The notes beneath the pieces are model-generated. The model ran no database searches. It was not told the origin of the DNA and saw only the letters and a program-made list of their open reading frames with translations. Below, one piece after another: positions 34,441 to 46,040 of a DNA stretch of 64,000 nucleotides. Source of the DNA: Apricaphanius iberus. Taxonomy: Eukaryota; Chordata; Actinopteri; Cyprinodontiformes; Aphaniidae. A program made the translations under genes and the position numbers. The stretch is taken from assembly GCA_028564705.1 (NCBI GenBank), contig JAPXFQ010000899.1, forward strand, positions 2,666,001 through 2,730,000, in the 5' to 3' direction. Each line of letters opens with the position of its first letter. Positions within the stretch are counted from its first letter, which is position 1.

Positions 34441-35600
34441 GAGAGGGCACCTGGCTCCTCTTCCTGTCCTTGTGATCTCTCTGTTCCCCTCTCTCTCATG
34501 CTGCTCTATCCTTTCTCTATCCATCCCTTCCTCTCTTCTCTCAGCTCAGATCCCTTCATCCCCCACATCCCTCATATCCACCCTCCACCACCTTCCCGCG
34601 CTCTCCCTCTTCTCTGCCCAAGGCGATGCCGTCCTGCAGGCTTTGATCAGGGGGCCAGGGAGGAGAGAGGAAGTGGGTCAGAAAGTTGTGTTGGAGACTG
34701 CAGGAGAACAAGGCTGGAATATCGAGTAGGTGAGGCTGGGAGAGGAGAAGGGGGAGGTAACAGGAGAGACGGGGGTAATCTAAAGTGATAGAGTGAGGGA
34801 GGGTGAAATGGGGCAACGAGAACTAAACGAGTGGAGGGAGATAAAAAGAAAATGAAGAAAGCAACAGGAGGAGATAGAGGAGAAGGACGTGGGAAAGAAG
34901 AGGAGTCTTCATTTACTAGGAGGAAAAAACAGACAACACATTTGTCTTGGACGTGACGCTCAGCATTTCAACAGCAGGTTGGAGGATAAGGCCCTGTTTT
35001 AACTAATCTACACAGCACAGGACAGATAGTTCAGCTCTGTGGATGTGTGCATTTCTGAAAAAGTATGTGTGTATCAAGCCAGTATAGTTCTAGAGTTGGT
35101 TCTTTGCTTTTTTCTCTCTCTTTTAATACATCATTAAGATGCACAGTTTATTAATATTCAGCCCAAACCATTAATATTCGTGGTGTGTGTTTGCTCTCCT
35201 TGTGTCGTCAGCTCACCTGGGACTGAGGAGGGCAGAAGGGGAAGAATGGAGTTGAAAAAAAGGGGGAAAAAGAAGAGGGAGGGAGGGTAGATGTTAGAGG
35301 CGAAGGGTAAGGGTGAGGGCAAAAAAAAAAGTCAGAGGGGTAAATGAAGGAGGGGAACGACAAGATCACTGCAAAGGAGGGACAAAGCGGAAGCGGTGGT
35401 GATAATTGAGGGGGACGTTTGAAGATGAGGGGAGCAGAAGGTACAGTGGAGGTCTTGGAGAGGGGTCGGGCGATTGTGATGGACAATCTGGCAGTGCACA
35501 GAGCTATGGGGAGAAGTGGGGGGAGAGGGGGTTGTTTGTACGGTCCACCACTGGGACCGTAAGGTGAAAGGGGTGAGGGATTTTAGCAGAGAGATGGTGA
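34441..35600. repeat. Pyrimidine block switching to purine block
   Basis: 34450-34620 is strongly C/T-rich on the plus strand. After a short mixed zone, most of 34650-34920 and 35215-35590 is strongly G/A-rich (GGGGAGAG, GGAGGGAGGG). All open frames across it (34259-34729, 34498-34788, 35208-35701) are low complexity. Such tracts can adopt triplex (H-DNA) or G-quadruplex-like forms. Confidence 0.6.
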
Positions 35601-36000
35601 GCCGTGGGGTTTCGGTTCTGGAGTAATTGGGCCAATGGGAGAGAAAATATAAACACACATGAATATAAAGCACAAAAACACACATGTCCACTTTGTTTCA
35701 TTTATATTTTACCAAAAAATCCCACCTCCTATTTGCATGCATACAGCAAGTTCCTTTTCAATGCACCATTCATACCTACAGAAACACTCCTGTGTTTGTT
35801 TTTTGGAGCTTCCGATGGATGGATGGAAGGATATTCCTTTACTGAGAAAATTAAAATTTTCACATTAAATATGTCACAAATCATTCTGCTCCATTTTTTT
35901 GTATGTCTGTTTTTGTCCAGACATATTCAGATAAGAACAAAGACATGAAGCAAATAATCAAATTCGACATACAAGAATCCAGGTCTGTATGTTTATTTCT
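35601..36000. other. Non-coding, no recognisable feature
   Basis: AT-rich. Open frames at 35604-35948 lack known motifs. Confidence 0.4.
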
Positions 36001-36002
36001 GG

Positions 36003-36420
36003 TTAATAAATTAACAATTAGTTAATTAGCTGCAATTAATTATGCGAAGGCGTCCACATTATTATCTCCACTATGCATACAAGGGCCCACGCATGTTGCC
36101 AGCACTCCAGTCAGATACACTGAGGCACAAAAGCGGACAGCAAATTAAAGTGGTAATTACTTTTAAGCCCAGAAAGGTGAGGGATTGTATGGCAGGGAGC
36201 AATGGGTCACTGTTGAATGGAGAATAGCAGCGCAGGCAGACAGTGTGAGAGACAGATATGCATCTCAATGAAATATGGAGGAGCACACTCAACAAAAGGG
36301 GAAATGGCTCCATAATGACCACATGCCCTCAAAGAGTTATTGTCTGATAGATTTGGAATATTATCTGCCACCTGTGGCAGTTATCTTTAAAACAACCTTT
36401 TATGCTTATTGTCCATGTAT
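36003..36420. promoter_or_regulatory. Candidate homeodomain-rich enhancer
   Basis: Dense homeodomain cores: GTTAATTAGC (36021), CAATTAATTATG (36033), GGTAATTACTTTTAA (36152) and CCATAATGACC (36310), with octamer-like ATATGCATC (36256). No repeat signature and balanced composition away from these AT cores. This is how many vertebrate developmental enhancers look. No conservation data are available here. Confidence 0.35.
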
Positions 36421-36599
36421 GCTACCTTAGAGGATGCAGAAAATGCAAGTTCATAATGTCTTTTAAGTCCAATAAACACTTTTCAACAGTGGTACTCATG
36501 CTTTTATCAGCAGAATAGATAGGGATTTACTGCAAGAAAGACTGGTTATCAACTAGAAATCTCCTGATTAAGTGTCTTATAATGGTATTCATATCCCAT

Positions 36600-36990
36600 T
36601 AACATTTGTCTAGATACTGCCAAAAATCTCAATGTTTTATTAGATGTTTTGGTGAGACACCACAGAAGAAGCATGTAATGTGGAAGTGGAAACAATTTTT
36701 TATAATCTGTGTATGTATTTAAATATACATACTACCCATATTAGAGCTCTGGTAGTATGTTTTCTTGTAGGAAAGTGAACATCCAAGATTGCCCTGCATT
36801 TAGTTCTATCCATATTCTCATTAGCTGTTGTCAATTCCCCTGTCACTGCTGTAGAATAGACTCCCCACACAATGATGCTGCCACCACCAGGTGTCCTGGC
36901 AGATGGTGCGTTCAAAGCAACATGTAGTCTTAGTTTCCATCTGCACGTTATATTGCATTTTGGCTCAAATTTGAATTTTTGTTTCTGCTG
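36600..36990 (-). mobile_element. Tc1-like transposon fragment
   Basis: Plus-strand landmarks AAGATTGCCCTGCATTTAG (36787), CAATGATGCTGCCACCACCA (36869) and TTGGCTCAAATTTGAATTTT (around 36960) follow the order of a fish Tc1 lineage read in reverse. Terminal repeats are lacking. Confidence 0.8.
36700..36915 (-). pseudogene. Tc1 transposase fragment (GGGSIIVWG motif)
   Basis: The minus-strand frame encodes NAPSARTPGGGSIIVWGVYS followed by TGELTTANENMDRTKCRAIL. It matches the Tc1 transposase block GGGSVMVWGCFS..G.L..I.G.MD...Y..IL between the first and second catalytic aspartates. The 72-codon frame is only a fragment, with no DNA-binding domain or full triad. Confidence 0.85.
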
Positions 36991-38800
36991 ACTGTACTTC
37001 GTTCATGTGTTTTTTTGCCCAATATATAGTTTATGCAAAGACCAGACCAGATTCGGAGTCCAGACTATACATATGCTACCCTTTGCAGATTTATATTTGG
37101 AAAACACAGCTATGTAGCAGTGATGTTGGTCTGTTGCTTGAAAAAGTTTGCAGTTGTGATGTGACAAAATTTCATGAACGTAGATGAGCCAGTTTGATGA
37201 TAATACAGAACTGTGCATGTATATTATTCACAGAGTTTTTTGACTTTGTTCTACTGAAATAAGTAAAGTCCTCCTTTACCTGATGTTGTTTCAAAGGATG
37301 CATGTATCATGTAACTTTAATCTTTGGCCTCTATAAAGATTCATTTCTGCATTTCTGTGGCCACAAATATGTTGATGTTCAATTCATGTAATCATTTTGT
37401 ACCATCATTTCATTCACTATTCACTATTTTGTCCTTACCAGTATTTGTATTGTCTCCATAAACAAACCAGTTTGTATGTATGTACTTAAACCAATGTATA
37501 TAAAAATCATTAGATTGAATGTCTAATTTAATCTAATTAGATACTATTTTTTGATGACTTTGTATTAAACCCATTTGCATTTATTTTGGTCCACGTTGTT
37601 TTTTCGGCCTGACTATTTTCAAATCTGACAGGTGATTAAACTGAAATAAAATCCTCCTCTTTGATATAAAGTATTTGATGCGGTCATGAAACTATCATTA
37701 CAGAGGAGAAAAGAATGCAGAATATTTATTTAAATCACCTGTTTTAAAGGCATACATGAAACCAGTTGATCATGTTATTACCAAAATATGAAGGGGCAAA
37801 GAGATAAAAAACATTAAAAAACATATCCTTTGTCAATGTTTCGAACTTCCCTAAATGAAGCTTACACTGCAAAACCAAAACAACCACGGTGCACTTTAGA
37901 GTTGAAGCATAAAGAGTGGGAAAAAAGCCCATACATTCCCTAGGTATTTCTTTTAAATCAATGTCTGTAAAAACCAAATTCCTCTTCCTATTCTCTTTTC
38001 ATTATTGATTTTTTTTTTTTATCCCATGCCTTGCAGGTCCCATAGACGGTCATTTCTACATCACATCAACATGCCCAAAAACTAGCTTATTGTTTTCATA
38101 AGTCGACTATCAATTGTTTAAGAATTATGTTAAACCTGAACTCTTTGTCTGTGGGGTCTTTAAGAAAGCTTCATATATGCTATGGTGACCAATGCTGCTT
38201 TAAAAATAAAAAAAAACATCCTTATGAAGTTGCGTCCATTCCCCATCAACAATTCACACTGACCAAATAAAGTGTCACATTACAGCATCATTGTGTGCTT
38301 ACACACAACAATCCAGTGTTGTGAAGGCAATGAAAAGACAACAGATGTGCTGATTAGAATTGCTTGGGACCCAAATCCTCTTTGTTCACACATTTATGCC
38401 AGTTTAAGTCTGACTACTTGTGATCCTGCCTTAGAGGCACATCAAACAGAGATCAGCTTCAATCTATAATTTTACCTCTGGACTCCCAGATGTTATAGTT
38501 GCTTGCTTCTGACTTTCTTTCAATTAACCTTCCCAGTTGTTAGCTATATTTGTTTGTTTGCTGTACTCTTATGTATTTTCCTGTGTTTTCCACATTGAAT
38601 ATTGGAATATCCCCTCAGAGCGCTGTCTCCACCCACCAGGTACATCAGTAAACAACAGTTACCATTCAGATTAGGAAACTCCATGTTAAAGCACCACAGA
38701 AAATGCTCCATTTCTGGCTGGTCAAAAGAGCTCAAAAGATTTAATCAAGTCCCTGTCGAAGAGGACAGAAGAGCGGCATGGGTTACATTTTATTTTTTAT
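36991..38800. other. Non-coding, no recognisable feature
   Basis: AT-rich DNA. Short open frames show no known domain. A T run lies near 38011. Confidence 0.4.
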
Positions 38801-38959
38801 ATTAAGATGCTTGCAGTAAGGGGGGTGAAGACGGTAGACGCGTCGCCGCAAAAATGCGATAGAGCTGGAGTCAGCGAGATCGAGCTGGTTGGCATCTCAG
38901 GGAGATATCGGCGTGCCAGATAAGCAGTTAAATATATTATCTTAACTTTAAGCAATTTC

Positions 38960-39475
38960 TTCAATAATCATTCAGAAATATCTTGCTGTATTCTCTGAGT
39001 ATCAGGTTCTCAGGAGACTCCACTCCTACAGGAGCAGATTCTGGTTCAAACATGTAGGTGTTTATTTATTTATTTATTTATTTCTATGGTTGAATACTTT
39101 TTTCGTATGGTTGAATTAAATTTTTTTTGTATGGTTGAACTCCTTGTTGTTGTTTTTTTGCTTGGTTGAACTACTGCAGCCATGTACGTAACTTTCACAC
39201 ATAGTGGTAACAGTCACTATGAGAATGGAGGGCGTGAGCAAAGATTCTAGAAGCTTTGGGCATGGCCAAGTTAACAGCAGCTCATGTAATATGTAATGAG
39301 CAGCAGAAAACAGCAAAATCTGCAAGGGGCTGAAACAGAGGGAAATAGAGGTTGGTAACAATTGTTTCCTACAAGTTATTTCCAACAAACAACTTCAGAA
39401 AGATGTTTTCTGGAACTCGTAGACCTATTTTAAATAGTAAAATTTTTTAATAATATGTCTCCTTTAAGACTTTCT
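38960..39475. mobile_element. Possible TTAA-type MITE end
   Basis: The segment ends AATAATATGTCTCCTTTAAG (39453-39472). Its complement CTTAAAGGAGACATATT is like the terminus of abundant fish elements inserted at TTAA (piggyBac/Kolobok-type). Upstream is a (TTTA)n run at 39060-39083 and three GTATGGTTGAA repeats (39087-39170). The left end was not found. Confidence 0.35.
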
Positions 39476-39479
39476 TTAC

Positions 39480-40950
39480 TTGACTGACACATGGCAAAAT
39501 CCTAATGGCCTTGTCTCCCTTAATGAATCCACTCCATCTTTGAATTTGTTAACATCTGCCAACCTTGCAACTCAGGAAGGGGCAGAGGTCTTGGGATAAT
39601 TCACTGCAAGCAGTGGGAAGTCGTCCCTGTCTCCGTCTGACTCTTTCATACATTTGAATATACTGCATGACAGTTCCCCAGATTTACTCCCACTGTTTTA
39701 TATACTGTTTATTGACCACCTAAGACAAATATGGAGTTTTTAAATAACTTCCCTGCTCTTCTCACTCATCTTTCTGTACTATCTCCCAATATAATTGATT
39801 GTGACCTCAATATTCATATGGACAATGACAAAAACCTTATTTCTAGAGATTTCACTTCTTGTCTGAAAAGTATTGGGCTCCAACAGTACATTGACTTCCC
39901 TAGTCACCTTAAAGGTCATATTTTGGATTTAATTTGTTGTTCCGGTGTCACCACAACTCACTGCATTGCCCTTTCTGATCATATGTTTATTTTTTTTTAT
40001 GCAAATGTAACAGCTTCCAAAACTTAAACCCCTCATGTAATTGCATAAAATTTTTTTTTTATTAACCCTGACATTTTATCAGCTTGCATGTGACCTTCCA
40101 TCTATTCACAACTACTCAACCCCCGATGAACTTGCTTCTTACTATAATGTTAACCTTATTAACACATAAGCTTCACTAAAACATTGATCTGCTTCATTTT
40201 TATGCTAGCTCCATTGTTTACTATCAATCTGTGAAATCTCAAAGCCAAAGAATGCCAACTGGAATATATATTTAGAAAACCTGACTTGCAGTACACAAAG
40301 AACTGTAAAATATTCATATTTTGTTTTATAAGGATTGCATGGCCTCAGATAAATCTGCATTCAACTCTGAGTTACTTTCACTAGACCTGATTACACCAGT
40401 CTCTCTTTACTCTGTTTAGCAAAATTAAAAAGCCTCCAAACACATTCCCCTCCTGTATGTACTCTGATTACTTTTAAAACTCCCTTATGTATTATTTCAT
40501 TTGCAAAATCTCTGACATCCACTGACATATTAACTCTGTGAGCTGCTCATTCTGAAGTTGACTCCCTGTTCCCTCCACTGTCTTCCTGTCAGTTATTTTC
40601 AAGTCTCCCTTTTATAAATGGTGTATTTCGGATCATTCAGAAACCCAAATCATCCACCTGCCAGTTTGATCCTCTCCCCACAGTGTTAGTTAAAGCTTGG
40701 CTCCCCTCACTAGTTCCTCTCATAACTAACATCATCCACTCCTCCCTTAGCACTGAAATTGTTCCTTCATTTCTGAAGGAAGAATCTCTCTTACTCTCTC
40801 TGTTACATCTCTTACTCCAATTCTCAAAAAGCCTGGAACAGATCATAGTGACTTTGATAATCTTCATCCAATTTCAAACCTTCCCTTTATAAAAAAAAAT
40901 AAAAACTTAAGACAGTAGTTGCCTCCCAGTTCCACTCACACCCCAATAAC
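39480..40950 (+). mobile_element. Degenerate LINE endonuclease/reverse transcriptase
   Basis: 39731-40027 encodes an apurinic-endonuclease-like C-terminal part: DCDLNIHMDN, then SHLKGHILDLICCSG, then ALSDHMF. These mirror the GDFNIH, PTH..GHTLDL and SDH motifs. Further on, CQFDPLPTVLVKAWLPSL (40660-40713) and VPSFLK, followed by SNLPF-like codons near 40880, match the N-terminal part of the reverse transcriptase of fish CR1/L2-type LINEs. Many stops and shifts separate them, and the match ends near 40950, before the catalytic YADD region. It is a dead, truncated copy. Clade assignment is tentative. Confidence 0.75.
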
Positions 40951-41270
40951 TACAGTTTTTATGGTTGATTTCAGTCTGTATTATGGCCCAACCATAGTAT
41001 AGATCAGAAGTATAGATCAGAAGGTCATTGTGTATCTATTTGTTTGATCAAACCAGGGAAGAAATAGTAAAAACTAACATGGTCTAACTAGCTAACCTCG
41101 GTTAGTATTGTGGCTAGACAATGAAATTAGCTTAATAAAACAATAGGCTGCAGCTTTCCATCTTCCCCAGAATAATCCTGCACCAAACCACGCCCGTTAA
41201 AATCAGACAATCACAACGAAAGACACACAAAACAAAGCAACAACCTACCTCTACTTTCAATTAAGAAAAC
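40951..41270. other. Non-coding; 13-bp direct repeat at 40999
   Basis: GTATAGATCAGAA occurs twice in tandem at about 40999 and 41012. Nothing else was recognised. Confidence 0.45.
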
Positions 41271-42014
41271 AAGTAACGTAATTTCCAAACTCTAAGGCAT
41301 ACCTGATTATAAGCCACACTAGCCTATTTTAAGGAAAAAAACACAAATGAGTACAAATACAAGCCACACCTGATTATAAGCCGCAGATGTTTTAACATTT
41401 AACTACCTTGTGTAAGGGTTTATGCGAAGGGGATTGATGGGAAAGAGATTGGTGTCCTATCTGCGCTCTATTTCCATCTTTAGAAGCCAGATTGACTGCC
41501 ATTAATTTAAAAGTGGCACCATATCTATTTCTTTGTTTGTTTTCCATAATGAGGGTTTATGCATGAAAACAACCTTTACTCAAAAAGTCTTGCTCTGGTA
41601 ATGTCTGTCTGTTCCACTTTTGCTTTCATTGTGTGACAGTGTGGAGGTCCTGTCACTCTGGCTCCTATTGATGATGTGCTCTGGCTGCTTGGCCACAGGC
41701 ATATTCCTTTGCTGAATGGTCAGTGTGCATGACTCTTTTACGGGAGTCGTGGGAACGAATCGCGCGTGGGCCCTCGTTGTGCGCCTTGCCACAATTGTTT
41801 GTGCAAACTTCCTCTCTCACTCTTTTACAATCTCTAGCCATCTCTTAAAGGCACAGTATCCCTTAGAGGTAACCTGTACAATCCATAGATTGAGGAGGTC
41901 CTCTAGTGGCTGTTGGCTGTAAAAATCCATTAATAAACCACACTGTTTTGTAGGCCACAGGGTTCAAATCATTGGAGAAAAGTTGTGGCCTATAGTGTGG
42001 AAAATATGGTAACT
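41271..42014. mobile_element. MITE of the ATAAGCCRCA type
   Basis: The left end AGTAACGTAATTTCCAAAC with TCTAAGGC faces the complement of AGTTACCATATTTTCCACAC with TATAGGCC at the right end. Together they are imperfect inverted repeats of about 28 bp. CTGATTATAAGCCACA and CTGATTATAAGCCGCA occur inside the left arm. Fish genomes carry many copies with TTTCCGGACTATAAGCCGC ends. No transposase frame is present. The superfamily is uncertain. Confidence 0.65.
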
Positions 42015-42423
42015 ACCTTAACATTAAGCACATGCATACAAACTCATTCCAACTGAATCAGCCAGCAATGAGCAACAGTGATTATCATTCACGATGTAAG
42101 ATAACCAATTTCAGCAGAAAACACAAACATATGGCTCTGGGCGGAAAGCAGCACAGTGTCAAGCTACTCCCCCCCAACTGCAGGTGAGACTGAAGATCTT
42201 TTGAAGAGCAGTGAGCCACTCAGCAGCTTCCAACTGAATGATGAGCCACAGGTTCTCTTGATTACCTGAAACGAGGAGGGAGAACCAAGAACAGAGTTTG
42301 CAGGGGAAGCAGGAAGGGCTTGACATTCATATTGGGAAGCAAACACAATGTTAATAAAACACAACAAGAAGGCGCCTGTACAAACAGGTGGCGTAATACT
42401 TGCCTAATTATTTGCTATTTTAT
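42015..42423. other. Non-coding, no recognisable feature
   Basis: Short spacer between the MITE and the LINE 3' end. Confidence 0.4.
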
Positions 42424-43176
42424 TGATTGCCTCTTCTTCCTGAGGACTCTGAGGAAGAACCACCTGTCCTCAGACATGCTGATGAACTTCTACCCCTGCA
42501 TCGAGAGCATCCTGACTAACTGAGTAACAGTCTGGTATGGCAGCTCCTCTGCCTCAGACCGGAAGACGCTGCAGGTGGTGATAAAAGCCACCCAGCACAT
42601 TGTCAGAGCACCACTTCCTGCCATAAAGGACATCTACAGGAAGCGGTGTCTGAAAAGGGCTGGGAAAGACCCAAGGCACATGCACTCTTCGCCCTCCTAC
42701 CCTCTGGGAGGTGCTACAGGAGCTTCTGGACTAAGACCACCACAAAGCTACACCTTCTTCCCTACATCTGTCACACTCCTGCACTCTGCCTCCTGAGATC
42801 TGAACTACATTAAAACTCATTGACTGAACACACACACAATCACAAACTCTCACAAAACTGAACGTACACACAATGGACAAAAGCAAACAATTAGACGACT
42901 GTATCCTCATACACATACTAACAAAATGGACTGAACCACCACTTATAACCACCAGCACCAATCTCAACTGCACTACTGTAAATACTGTAGACAAATAATG
43001 TAGACAATCAAAACTTCAAATACCATAGTAAAAATGATTGTTCTACAGCTGTTTATCCATATATTTATAGTCTGTTATAACCAGTCATATTTATAAACAT
43101 ATGTATAACCTGTTGATAGCCTGTACATAGCCATAAGCAACACATTCACTACAGTGATAGCCTGTATATACTTCTA

Positions 43177-43236
<60 letters not shown>
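42424..43236 (+). mobile_element. LINE 3' end with (ATT)n tail
   Basis: A single plus frame, broken by one in-frame TGA at 42521, encodes MLMNFYPCIESILTN, then VTVWYGSSSASDRKTLQ, then IVRAPLPAIKDIYRKRC and HSSPSYPLGG. These correspond to the C-terminal end of fish non-LTR retrotransposon polymerases (FYR.TIESILT..ITVWYG, LP.L.DIY..RC, LLPSGRRYR). An A/C-rich 3' untranslated part follows and it ends in (ATT)n. The 5' part is missing, as usual for target-primed insertion. Confidence 0.85.
43178..43236. repeat. (ATT)n microsatellite
   Basis: About 19 uninterrupted TTA units, positioned as the 3' tail of the LINE copy just upstream. Confidence 0.95.
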
Positions 43237-43255
43237 TCTTTAGATTGTGGCTTTT

Positions 43256-43607
43256 TGGGTTGTTTTTTAGCTATTCTTTATCTACTTCATAATGTCAGGC
43301 AGGTTCTTTTTAAGCCTTTAAGTCAGGTGGTGATCAACCCTATGAAACTGACCCAAAACATTTGTTTGATCACAATTAAATCATTTTCCAGAATAGGGTG
43401 GAGGTTTTGGGACAATTATATTTTTATGAAAAGCCAGATGGTTCAGATAGCTCTTTTTTCTTTAATAAACACAATCATCGTATATATTTTTATATTTATA
43501 CAGGCTATGTCTAACCAATAAAAATTATTTGATGATCCATCAAGTGTGACAAAATAGTGAAAACATGAGAAATTTGTGAGCAAGCAAATACTATTTCACA
43601 GCACCAA
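43256..43607 (-). mobile_element. Tc1-like transposon terminal fragment
   Basis: AATGTCAGGCAGGTTCTTTT (43291), TTATTTGATGATCCATCAAG, TGTGACAAAATAGTG and a final GCAAATACTATTTCACAGCA (43583-43602) are the right-end landmarks of a fish Tc1 lineage whose ends carry CAAACACTTTTTCACACCAC. The other part of that lineage is seen at 44240-44570, in the same orientation but reversed order. Confidence 0.65.
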
Positions 43608-44239
43608 ACTTTCCATGGAGACATAATATCTTGCTATATTTACAGAGCAGCTTAATTTTTATTCACTGGACAAACACTGTGGATTTTAGGTGCAAAGATT
43701 CTGCCATTTCCATTATGTTTACTTCCTACACAAGACGTGCTGGGTCAGAGAACACATTATAAATCTAGCCAGTCTTCAACATAAAACTGCCACATATTTT
43801 CTGCCTTTGTTGAGTTATTTAGGCCTCAATAGCCACAATAAATTCTCTGCTTTTTTGTCTTGAGTAAACAGCAGTTTCCTCAGAATACATTTCTTCCCCC
43901 TGAACTTTAAATGCACACAGGTCTGGCTGTTGATCTCCTGCTCAACACTTCTGTTGTGACTGGTTCATGAACTGTGAGGTGCACTCCAACGGTCAGCCAT
44001 GTGTTTTCCTTTGCCTTGATGCCAACACTTTGTTGAAGTCTTGTTTCATATGGTGGGAAAAACCTAGAACAAATAGCACTGTTTTTGTTGGATGAAGAGA
44101 TATTCTATCTTTGATTTTGTCTAAACTTTTAAGCTGGTATTGCTCATGTAAGTCCTATTCTAAAGGACTATGAATACTCACTACATCCTTTGATTTCTTG
44201 CTGCAGTAAGTAGCTAAACATCTGTAACTAGATTTCTGT
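43608..44239. other. Non-coding, possible repeat debris
   Basis: AT-rich DNA between two Tc1 pieces. I could not assign it. Confidence 0.35.
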
Positions 44240-44570
44240 TTGATTAGACTTCAGGCATTTGTAATGGCTGTCAGTCTGTCTTTTACATCACTGTGCAGGG
44301 ATTTTGACTCACTCTTCCTTGCAGAATTGCTGTTATTCAGCCACATTGGAGGGTTTTGTTCAAGCATGAACACTCCATGTTTAAGACCAAGCCACAACAT
44401 CACACTGGATTTAAATCCAGACTTGTATAGGCCACTTAAAAACCTAGTTTTTATTTATTTATTTATTTTTTTACATGGGGTTACTGCAGTGCCTTGGATC
44501 ATTGTCCTGCTGTGTGACCAAAGTGCATTTGATGGCAATCAGCTTATTTTTGGCTGTGACATTTAAAGTA
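44240..44570 (-). mobile_element. Tc1-like transposon fragment
   Basis: GGAGGGTTTTGTTCAAGCATG (44348), AGCCACAACATCACACTGGA, TAAATCCAGACTTGTATAGG and TTGGATCATTGTCCTGCTG (44495) match the left half of the same Tc1 lineage as 43256-43607. An (ATTT)n expansion interrupts it at 44450 (first landmark shortened in effect by mismatches). Confidence 0.65.
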
Positions 44571-46040
44571 GACATATGATGCTTTAAAATTCTTTAATTT
44601 TACATCTAAATTATTCAGGTATGGTCTATATAGAACAGAAATGCAATTCTTAGGTCTGAATTCCTCATTATTGTAGCTCTACAGGCTCCTCTTCCACCCC
44701 TGTTCTGAGAAGTCTACACAATAAGTTGTTTTGGTGCAGTTTATTTAAATTCAATTGGGGACACTGCATACCCAACCCCCCTCCAGGTCGCAGAACCTTC
44801 CATTCCTTGTTGGTCAGCCTGTTTTTTAGTTTGATAGAGATACAGCAATCTAATGGTGCAGAAGCTTTATATTCGCAAGATGTCAGAAAGGTTTTCCATC
44901 CAGCCCAAAATTTTCCCCTAACATACCCACTAACTTTATATAGGATGGCATTTTAATGGCCCAAAACCTAATTAAAAATATAAAAACGTGCTATGTTTGG
45001 CAATGCATTTGAAACACAATAATTAACATAATACTGTTCCACACAAGACAAATTCTGAAAGACTAAAAACTGAAAAATTGTCCAATATTGTTTCTGTGAT
45101 AGGACTATTAACAGAGGTTTCTCCCAACTCTGTCAACCCTACCCCCTCTCCATACTACATAGGACATAGCAGAAGGTACAATGCTAATGCTGTGGCCAAG
45201 ACGCAATAAATAAATGTCTAAATGAAATTTGCAAGAAATAAATTACGTAAGAAGAGTTCAAATGGCTAAAACTTGTATTTCAAGGACTGTCCAAATTTAA
45301 ATAAACACTATTTTCAATTACTTCTGCAGTCTCAGGTTATTAATTCGCCTGAAAAGATTTCCTAGGAGGAGAAATTTGAAAAACAGGTCTGGTCTCACGT
45401 ACAACCTGATGCAATTGATACTAGTCTACATTAGAGCTGCTATTTCAATTCAGTTTTTTTTTTTTTTGTGTGTGTGTTTTTTTTTTGTTTTTTTTTTAAC
45501 AAGCTAGCTTGAAATGAATACAGTCACAGAATATTCACCTCTTCTGTTCCCCAATGCCATGCCTCGCTGATATGGGAAGATACATTGCCACAGCAAACGA
45601 GAGAGCCCAAAACCTTGGTTTCATTCACTCACCTTTTTTTGTTTTCCATGACTTTAAATTAAGTTTTTCCGTCTGGGACTATGGTAGTTTGTCCTAAAAT
45701 TGAAGTGGTTGCAGATGACTGTTTATCTTTCTCTGACATTGAGCGGAGAACCTCTCTCACCAGTGGTGTTCTTTTATAGAATGCGGTAACGTGTCATTAG
45801 TGGAGGAGCCACATAAATGCGGAAGTTTGTTTGTCCAGTGAGTCAGACAGCCAGATGGTCCAACTGTTTGATTTGAACTGAGCCATGTTATTCACTGAGG
45901 TTTTTAGACAAACCAAAAACCCCTTTATTATTATTTTTCTTCTTTTTAATCTCTAAAAAATATTTATAACTGTGTTGTGTTAAAACATTAAAGAAAATGA
46001 AAAAAAAAGTTTTAGCTAGCTTGTTTTTGGAATTCAGTAT
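44571..46040. other. Non-coding, perhaps TTAA-type MITE remnants
   Basis: TTTAAAGTAGACATATGATG (44565) resembles the terminal word at 39472 in inverted form, and GTATAGCAGCTTTAAC (46037-46052) might be an opposite end. The match is weak. A T-rich run with GTGTGTG lies at 45457-45499. No gene was recognised. Confidence 0.3.

Noticed and set aside
34259..34729. 156-codon plus-strand open frame ending near a GTGAGG word
   Set aside because: Crosses a pyrimidine-rich then purine-rich tract. The possible acceptor and donor are weak and no protein motif is visible.
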